64,000 nucleotides of DNA from JBDTVS01 sp040007095 (lineage in GTDB: Bacteria; Acidobacteriota; Vicinamibacteria; Vicinamibacterales; CAVVIG01). Under the pieces are notes generated by a model. That model had not been told where the DNA came from, made no database searches, and saw only the letters and a list, made by a program, of their open reading frames with translations. Each line of letters begins with the position of its first letter. Within the stretch, counting starts at the first letter, position 1. Below are positions 58,378 to 64,000 of this stretch, one piece after another. The translations under genes were made by a program, and so were the position numbers. The stretch is from positions 1 to 64,000 of the forward strand of contig JBDTVS010000241.1 of assembly GCA_040007095.1 (NCBI GenBank), read 5' to 3'.

Positions 58378-60156
58378 ATGACGACTCGCACCCGACTCGT
58401 GAACTGTCATCTCGAAATCACTACCCGCCGCTTGGTTGTCGCGCCCGGAAAGAGTGCGATCAACACAAGAGTCAAACGGTGGCTGTTCAGCGGATATCGG
58501 CCACTCGTGTCTCGCGTTGAAGATTCGGTGACACGTGTTCTGGAGCGCAGCGCCCGGCTGGTCGGACGCGACGACCGAGAAGACCAGAAATATTTGAGAA
58601 GGTCGACCTACTTCCAACTCGGTTCACTGGCGTGCGCGACGCTCGTGCTCATGTCAGGCGCAATCGCGTGCCGGCCCCAGGTCAAACCTCCCGAGGCGGA
58701 AACGCCGACGCTCAACCTCACCAACTGGACCGACAAAACCGAGCTGTACATGGAATACCCGCCGCTCACCGCGGGAAAAACAGCGCTCTTCGCGGTCCAT
58801 CTGACGAGGATGGACGACTTCAAACCGGTGACCGCCGGGAAGGCGCGAATCGAGCTCACGCCGGACGCCGGAGGGCAGCCGACCGCGATCACCGGCCCGG
58901 AGCCGTCGCGACCCGGCGCGTTCAGGGTCGAAGGCGCGGTCCCGACGGCGGGACGGTATCGCTGGTCGCTTGTGCTCGAGGCCCCGGGACTCACCGACCG
59001 GCACGATCTCGGAACCGTCACCGTGTTCGCCGACGAAAGCACCGCCCTGGCTGACGCCGCCAAGCGGCCGCCCGACGACGCAACGGCCATCGCGTATTTG
59101 AAAGAACAGCAGTGGACGAACGAGTTCGGGACGGCGGCGGTGCAAGAGACCGACGTACGAGCCTCGATTCGGGTGCCGGCCACCGTCGAAGTGCTGCCTG
59201 GCGGCGAGGCGATCGTCGCGGCGCCGGCGCCGGGACGATTTCGAGCCGACACGCTGGCCGACGTGGGCGATCTGGTGACAGCTGGACAGGCGCTCGGACA
59301 TTTGGAGCCCCGGCTGACGGCCGGCGACGATCGCGCCACGCTCGCTGCCGGAGTCGCCGAGGGACAGGCGGCGCTCGAAGCCGCGGGCGCTGAACTGGCT
59401 CGCGCTGAGCGTCTGCTGGCCGACAAGGCGGTCCCCGCGCGACGAGTGGAAGATGGAAAGCGGGCGGCAACGGTCGCCGAAGCCCGTCTCCGCGCCGCGG
59501 AGGCGCGGCTCGCCCAGCGCGACGAAACCCTGCGGACCGGCGGCGGCGCGGCGGCAGGCAACGCGTTCGTGCTGCACGCGCCAATCGCCGGACGGATCGT
59601 CGAGGTCAACGCGACCTTGGGCGCGTCCTACGACGAAGGAGTGGCACTCTTCAAAATCGCCCGCACCGACGCGGTCGAGCTCAGGGCGGACGTGCCGGCA
59701 GCCGACACCGCCAGGGTGCGAGGGCTGGTCGCGGTGGCGCTGGAGCTGCCAGGCCGTCCGAATCCCCTGATGCTCCGATTCCACCACGTCCACGACCCCG
59801 GCGTGCTCGATCCCACAACCAAAGCACTGGCGCTTCAGATGGAGGTCGCCAACGGCAATGGCGATCTGCTGATTGGCCAGGCCGGCACGGCCATCCTCTA
59901 CACCGGGGGCACAGACCGGATGCCAGCGATCTCGAAAGCGGCCGTACTCATGGAAGCCGGACGCCCGTACGTATTCGTGCAGACCGGAGGCGAGCGATTT
60001 GCCCGCCGATTCGTCGAGATCGCGGCGCGCGACGGCGACCTCGTCGGGATCAAGAGCGGCGTGAAGGCAGGTGAACGCGTGGTCGTTCGCGGCGCGTACG
60101 ACGTGCAGTTGGCATCGGCCGCCAAGGGCCTGCCGGCCGAAGGGCACGTGCACTGA
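58378..60156 (+). CDS. RND periplasmic adaptor (CzcB-like) with long N-terminus
   Basis: The adaptor of the efflux complex, 592 residues from the ATG that directly follows the previous stop. The first 75 or so residues are basic and unlike adaptors; a hydrophobic segment FQLGSLACATLVLMSGAIAC, ending in a possible lipobox Cys, begins near residue 79. An Ig-like domain (LYMEYPPLTAGKTALFAVHL) follows, then barrel-sandwich/lipoyl (IVAAPAPGRFRADTLADVGD), alpha-hairpin (AALEAAGAELARAERLLADK) and beta-barrel domains (FKIARTDAVELRADVPAADT). The real start may be internal. Its stop overlaps the start of the pump gene (TGATG). Confidence 0.87.
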   Translation: MTTRTRLVNCHLEITTRRLVVAPGKSAINTRVKRWLFSGYRPLVSRVEDSVTRVLERSARLVGRDDREDQKYLRRSTYFQLGSLACATLVLMSGAIACRPQVKPPEAETPTLNLTNWTDKTELYMEYPPLTAGKTALFAVHLTRMDDFKPVTAGKARIELTPDAGGQPTAITGPEPSRPGAFRVEGAVPTAGRYRWSLVLEAPGLTDRHDLGTVTVFADESTALADAAKRPPDDATAIAYLKEQQWTNEFGTAAVQETDVRASIRVPATVEVLPGGEAIVAAPAPGRFRADTLADVGDLVTAGQALGHLEPRLTAGDDRATLAAGVAEGQAALEAAGAELARAERLLADKAVPARRVEDGKRAATVAEARLRAAEARLAQRDETLRTGGGAAAGNAFVLHAPIAGRIVEVNATLGASYDEGVALFKIARTDAVELRADVPAADTARVRGLVAVALELPGRPNPLMLRFHHVHDPGVLDPTTKALALQMEVANGNGDLLIGQAGTAILYTGGTDRMPAISKAAVLMEAGRPYVFVQTGGERFARRFVEIAARDGDLVGIKSGVKAGERVVVRGAYDVQLASAAKGLPAEGHVH

Positions 60157-63100
60157 TGAAACGTCTCATTCAATGGTCGATCGATCATCACTGGCTGGTG
60201 ATCGCGATGTCGGTGCTTCTGGCTGCGTGCGGACTGTGGGTGGCGCGCGACATGCCGGTCGACGTATTCCCGGACCTGACGGCGCCCACCGTGACGATCC
60301 TGACCGAAGGCCACGGCATGGCGCCGGAAGAGATGGAATCGCTCGTCACCTTCCCGCTCGAAGCGTCGATCAACGGCGCCTCCGGCGTGCGACGTGTTCG
60401 TTCGGCCACCGCACTCGGGATCGCCGTCGTCTGGGTCGAATTCGACTGGGGCACGGACATTTTCGGTGCGCGCCAGATCGTGGCCGAGAAACTGGCGCTG
60501 GTCAGCGGAACGTTGCCGCCACAGGTGGAGCGTCCCGTCCTGGCGCCGATCTCGTCGATCATGGGCGAGATTCTCTTCTTCGCGATTTCGTCGAACACGG
60601 ACGATCCGCTGACGCTGCGCACGGTCGCCGACACGGTCGTCCGCCGGAGACTGCTGGCGATTACCGGGGTGTCGCAGGTGACACCGCTCGGCGGCGCCGA
60701 GCGGCAATTCCAGGTCATTGCCCACCCGGATCAACTCCGCGCCAACGGCGTATCCGTCAACGAGCTGCTCGACGCCGTCCGCGGCGCGAGCCAGAACACC
60801 TCGGCGGGCGTCTTCACCGAAGGCCCGCAGGAGTACGTGCTGCAGACCGTCGGCCGCGTCCGCACGCCGGCGGAGATCGGCGAAAGCCTGGTCGCGCTGC
60901 GCGGCTCGCGCTCGGTCCTGATTCGCGACGTGGCCGACGTCCGCGAGGGCGGCGCGCTCAAACGCGGGGAGGGCTCGCGGAGCGGCAAGCCGGCCGTGAT
61001 CATCGGCGTGCAGAAACAGCCGGGCGCCAACACCATCGAGCTCACCAGGCGGCTCGATCGGGAGCTCGACACGCTCCAGACGGAGCTGCCGCCCGGGATG
61101 ACCATCGACCGCAAGATTTTCCGCCAGTCAGATTTCATCGAAGTCGCCGTGGACAATGTCATCGCCGCGCTGCGCGACGGCGGCTTCCTGGTGATCGTGA
61201 TCGTGCTGTTCTTTCTGGCCAACGTGCGGGCGGCCACGATCACCTTGACGGCGATGCCGCTGTCCCTCGCCGCGGCGGTGCTCGTCCTGCGCGGTTTCGG
61301 CGCGACCATCAACACCATGACGCTCGGCGGGATGGCGATCGCCATCGGCGCGCTGGTCGACGATGCGATCATCGACGTCGAGAACGTCGTGCGCCGACTG
61401 CGTGAGAACAACGCGCTGCCCCCAGGCCAGCAGCGCCCCGCCGCCGACATCGTCCGGGATGCGACGCTCGAGATCCGGACGTCCATCGTCTTCGCCACGA
61501 TCATCATCGTGATGGTCTTCCTGCCGATCTTCGGGCTGTCCGGAGTGGAAGGGAGATTGCTGGCGCCACTCGCCGTGGCCTACATCGTGTCGCTCCTCGC
61601 GTCGCTGGCGGTCGCGGTCGTCGTCACGCCGGCTTTGAGCTATGCCTTCCTGCCGGGCGCGCGTTCAATCCTGAAGGGGCACGAGGGGCGGCTCGTCCGA
61701 ACCCTCAAGTCAGGCTATGCCTCGTTCCTGCCGCACGCGCTCAACCGCCCGGGGCTCGTGGCGGTGTTGTCGGTGGCATTGCTGGCGGCTGCGGGCGCCG
61801 CGATGACCAGGATGGGCACGGCGTTCCTGCCGGAGTTCCACGAAGGGAGCCTCACCGTTCAAGCCAACACGCTGCCCGGCACTTCGCTGGCGAAGTCGGA
61901 TGAGATCGGCCGGCGCGTCGAACAGATTCTGCTGTCCGAGCCCGAAGTCGTCGCCACGGCGCGACGGACCGGACGCGCCGAGTTGGACGAGCACGTGCAG
62001 GGGGTCGAAGCGGCGGAAATCGACGTCGGATTGAGAGCCAGCACCCGGCCGCGCGCCGAACTGCTCGCCGACCTGCGGCGCGGCTTCTCGACGCTGCCGG
62101 GAACCAACGTGACCATCGGTCAGCCAATCTCGCACCGGATCGATCACATGTTGTCGGGCACCCGGGCAAATATCGCCGTCAAGGTATTCGGCGACGATCT
62201 GCCCACGCTGCGGAGACTGGGCGAACGTGTCCGCGAGGCGATGAGCCGGGTGCCGGGGGTCGTGGACCTCTCGCTCGAGCAGCAGATGGACATCCCGTTC
62301 GTGCGCTTCGTGCTGAACCGGTCCGCGATCGCCCGATACGGCCTCCGCGCCGACGATGTGGCGCAGGCGGTCGAAACGAGCTTCGCCGGCGCGACCGTCG
62401 GACGGATCTTCGATCGCGGCACGTCGTTCGACCTGGTCGTCAAGTTCGACCAGGCATCCTCCTCCGATTTCGAGCGGCTCGGCGACCTGCCGGTCGATAC
62501 ACCGCATCAAGGTCGCGTGCCGATCCGCCTGCTTGCCGACGTGCGCCGTGAGGAAGGGCCGAACATGGTGCTGCGCGAGAACGTCCAGCGCCGGATCGTG
62601 ATCTCGTGTAACGTCGCCGGCCGCGACCTCGGCGGTGTCGTCGACGACATTCGATCGGCGGTGACGCGATCGGCGCCGATGCCGGCGGGCTATCGGGTGG
62701 AGTACGGCGGGCAGTTCGAGAGCCAGCAGAGTGCCTCGCAGCGGCTGCTGGTGCTCGGCATCGGGGTCGTCGCCGGACTGTTCATGTTGCTGGTTCTCGC
62801 CTTCGGTCATCCGCGCGATGCGGTGCTGATCATGCTGAATCTGCCGCTCGCGCTGATCGGCGGCGTCGCCGGCGTGTTCCTCGCCGGAGGCGTGCTCAGC
62901 ATCGCCTCGATGATCGGCTTCATCACGCTGTTCGGGATCGCGACGCGGAACGGCATCATGCTGGTCTCGCACATTCAGCACCTCATGGCCGAGGAAGGGG
63001 TCACCGATTTCCGCGAGGCGGTCGAACGGGGCGCACGCGAGCGATTGGTCCCGATTCTGATGACGGCAATGGCGGCCGGCCTGGCCCTGATTCCACTCGC

Positions 63101-63245
63101 GCTCGGCGGCGGAAAAGCGGGTAGCGAGATTCAGACGCCGATGGCCATCGTCATCCTGTGCGGCCTGATGACGTCGACGCTGCTCAACATGATCGTCGTG
63201 CCGACGCTCTATCTGAGATATGGCCGCCACCCGGCCGGTGCGTGA
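60156..63245 (+). CDS. Heavy-metal RND efflux pump (CzcA/CusA family)
   Basis: A 1029-residue inner-membrane pump with 12 helices and two large periplasmic loops. The N-terminus MKRLIQWSIDHHWLVIAMSV, then MPVDVFPDLTAPTVTILTEG, is the HME-RND signature. Helix 4 reads GGMAIAIGALVDDAIIDVEN, with the proton-relay Asp pair, closer to the CusA-type IG-x-x-VD-A than to the D-F-G of CzcA. The CusA copper-site methionines are not conserved: the stretch matching P-L-E-M-V-E-T reads GVEAAEID. Cu+/Ag+ export by the CusA route is therefore doubtful, and the substrate is open. It is the last gene of the His-rich/CzcC/CzcB/CzcA operon. Confidence 0.92.
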   Translation: MKRLIQWSIDHHWLVIAMSVLLAACGLWVARDMPVDVFPDLTAPTVTILTEGHGMAPEEMESLVTFPLEASINGASGVRRVRSATALGIAVVWVEFDWGTDIFGARQIVAEKLALVSGTLPPQVERPVLAPISSIMGEILFFAISSNTDDPLTLRTVADTVVRRRLLAITGVSQVTPLGGAERQFQVIAHPDQLRANGVSVNELLDAVRGASQNTSAGVFTEGPQEYVLQTVGRVRTPAEIGESLVALRGSRSVLIRDVADVREGGALKRGEGSRSGKPAVIIGVQKQPGANTIELTRRLDRELDTLQTELPPGMTIDRKIFRQSDFIEVAVDNVIAALRDGGFLVIVIVLFFLANVRAATITLTAMPLSLAAAVLVLRGFGATINTMTLGGMAIAIGALVDDAIIDVENVVRRLRENNALPPGQQRPAADIVRDATLEIRTSIVFATIIIVMVFLPIFGLSGVEGRLLAPLAVAYIVSLLASLAVAVVVTPALSYAFLPGARSILKGHEGRLVRTLKSGYASFLPHALNRPGLVAVLSVALLAAAGAAMTRMGTAFLPEFHEGSLTVQANTLPGTSLAKSDEIGRRVEQILLSEPEVVATARRTGRAELDEHVQGVEAAEIDVGLRASTRPRAELLADLRRGFSTLPGTNVTIGQPISHRIDHMLSGTRANIAVKVFGDDLPTLRRLGERVREAMSRVPGVVDLSLEQQMDIPFVRFVLNRSAIARYGLRADDVAQAVETSFAGATVGRIFDRGTSFDLVVKFDQASSSDFERLGDLPVDTPHQGRVPIRLLADVRREEGPNMVLRENVQRRIVISCNVAGRDLGGVVDDIRSAVTRSAPMPAGYRVEYGGQFESQQSASQRLLVLGIGVVAGLFMLLVLAFGHPRDAVLIMLNLPLALIGGVAGVFLAGGVLSIASMIGFITLFGIATRNGIMLVSHIQHLMAEEGVTDFREAVERGARERLVPILMTAMAAGLALIPLALGGGKAGSEIQTPMAIVILCGLMTSTLLNMIVVPTLYLRYGRHPAGA

Positions 63246-63487
63246 GGAGTACCATTGTCGAGGTAGTGACCCAATGCTCCCCGGAAATCACGACCTCCGA
63301 AAGGGCCAGGAATGGGCTGCGGACGCGCACCTTACGAGGGCCGCGTCTCGCGTGACAGCCGGGAACCCGTCGTTTTCCAAGAAGTGGAGACGCGCGCGAT
63401 TGAAAGCGTACGCGCCCAGCGCCGCCCTTTCTGGTGGCTCGGTGAGCGATCAGCAGCCTTCACGCGTGCGCTGACCGTCGGTGAACG

Positions 63488-64000
63488 TCAGTGCAGCACT
63501 TGGTCCGGCAGGGTCGGGTGAGACGGGCCGTCGTAGGGATCCATCGGCTTCAGCGCCGTCTGCTTGTCCTTGATGTTCGACACGATCCAGTCGTAGAACC
63601 CCGCCGTCACCAACTTCAATTTGACCGGCGTCGTTCCCTTGTTTTCCCAGAACCATCCGTGAATGCCTTGACTCGGGGCCAGGAACGTCCCGTGGCCCTG
63701 GTCTTTGCCGGCCGTGTCGAGCGCGTAGGATTCGTAGTAGTCGGTCCCTTCCCGCCCTGCGGGCTTGACGTCGGGCTCCCCGTGAAACTCAACCGACAGC
63801 GTGCCACTGGCGGTCCACGAGTACATCAGACCGGCGCCTTTCTTCATGTTGTATTTGATTTCCAGGCCCTCACCGGGCGCCAGCATCAGTTCCCTGGAAT
63901 CTGTATGAAACCGGTTCGGCTGCGCAATAAATGCTCCCTGAACGGTAGGCGCATCACCCTTTGGTGAAGGCACCAGCACCGGCACGATGGCGGCGTCGGA
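63488..64000 (-). CDS. Transmembrane-anchor-type protein, N-terminus off the window (partial)
   Basis: The frame is open through the right edge, so the N-terminal part is missing; the visible C-terminal 170 residues run from a GTG-containing Val/Pro-rich stretch to QVLH. The visible domain is beta-rich: ELMLAPGEGLEIKYNMKKGA, GLMYSWTASGTLSVEFHGEP, HGTFLAPSQGIHGWFWENKG and TPVKLKLVTAGFYDWIV. This matches small proteins annotated as transmembrane anchor proteins beside czc/cus loci in proteobacteria. No function is known. It converges on the RND pump gene with a 242-bp gap in which nothing else was seen. Confidence 0.7.
   Translation of the reverse strand, partial: SDAAIVPVLVPSPKGDAPTVQGAFIAQPNRFHTDSRELMLAPGEGLEIKYNMKKGAGLMYSWTASGTLSVEFHGEPDVKPAGREGTDYYESYALDTAGKDQGHGTFLAPSQGIHGWFWENKGTTPVKLKLVTAGFYDWIVSNIKDKQTALKPMDPYDGPSHPTLPDQVLH

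Noticed and set aside
63246..63487. Small plus-strand frames after the efflux pump gene
   Set aside because: They lack ribosome sites and conserved features, overlap each other in several frames and run into the convergent 3' end of the next gene.
1..64000. tRNA, rRNA, CRISPR arrays, prophage or integron features
   Set aside because: No tRNA-like cloverleaf with a GTTCGAATCC-type arm, no rRNA stretch, no spaced repeats and no phage, integrase or transposase genes were seen; the reading was by eye, so a short RNA gene could be missed.

Overview
The window is GC-rich bacterial chromosome. Gene content points to an acidobacterium, probably of the Vicinamibacteria type. The pointers are an Oar-like TonB receptor, a DUF1592/DUF1552 pair, a PEP-CTERM protein with a PrsT-like TPR lipoprotein, a propeller-type histidine kinase, a winged-helix/TPR regulator and many c-type cytochromes. 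The taxonomy is inferred from gene content; no rRNA or tRNA gene was seen.

Region 1 (1-14.7 kb) holds an antiporter, an alpha/beta-hydrolase fold protein that lacks its nucleophile, ferrochelatase, the PEP-CTERM/TPR pair, a YncE-like propeller, a DUF4412 protein, a small lipoprotein, a UbiD decarboxylase, a GIY-YIG protein, a flavin oxidoreductase and a dihaem cytochrome. Region 2 (14.8-25.6 kb) holds an HpaB-family protein divergent from an SDR and a 3-hydroxyisobutyrate-dehydrogenase-like gene. It then runs, all on the minus strand, through two cytochromes, an ankyrin-repeat protein, a DUF1552 protein and a large DUF1592-type cytochrome. Region 3 (25.8-40.8 kb) holds a two-component system, a wHTH-TPR regulator, the Oar-like receptor and a catabolic run (MFS carrier, zinc alcohol dehydrogenase, MmsA, aldo/keto reductase).

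Region 4 (41-64 kb) is the most interesting part and reads as a metal and tetrapyrrole island. A TonB receptor, a polytopic membrane protein, an ExbB-like protein, a DUF2149 protein with an ExbD-like Asp, and a CobN-like chelatase with signals at both ends are packed in one overlapping run. This is the gene set of the Bacteroidota hmuRSTUV haem-uptake operon. Beyond it lie a cupredoxin-like protein between two paralogous C-terminal-haem lipoproteins, a PepSY membrane protein, a Cys-rich CWC protein, a beta-barrel protein, a His-rich exported protein and a CzcCBA-type efflux operon.

Five of the promoter regions in this island share a direct repeat, NTTCAG-N5-CTTCAG with 11-bp pitch (12 bp at one site), followed after exactly 22 bp by a -10-like hexamer. 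This suggests one undescribed activator, probably of the OmpR type, controlling haem uptake, electron carriers, the PepSY protein and metal efflux together.

Non-coding structure is rich. A palindromic element of about 155 bp occurs three times, plus a fourth partial copy. It has a conserved core but unrelated, internally complementary arms, and every copy sits against the stop codon of a gene. There is also a REP-like palindrome family and several families of short CTTTGTG/CTCGGTG/CTCTGCG repeats. One of these repeats encodes the signal peptide of the CobN-like protein.
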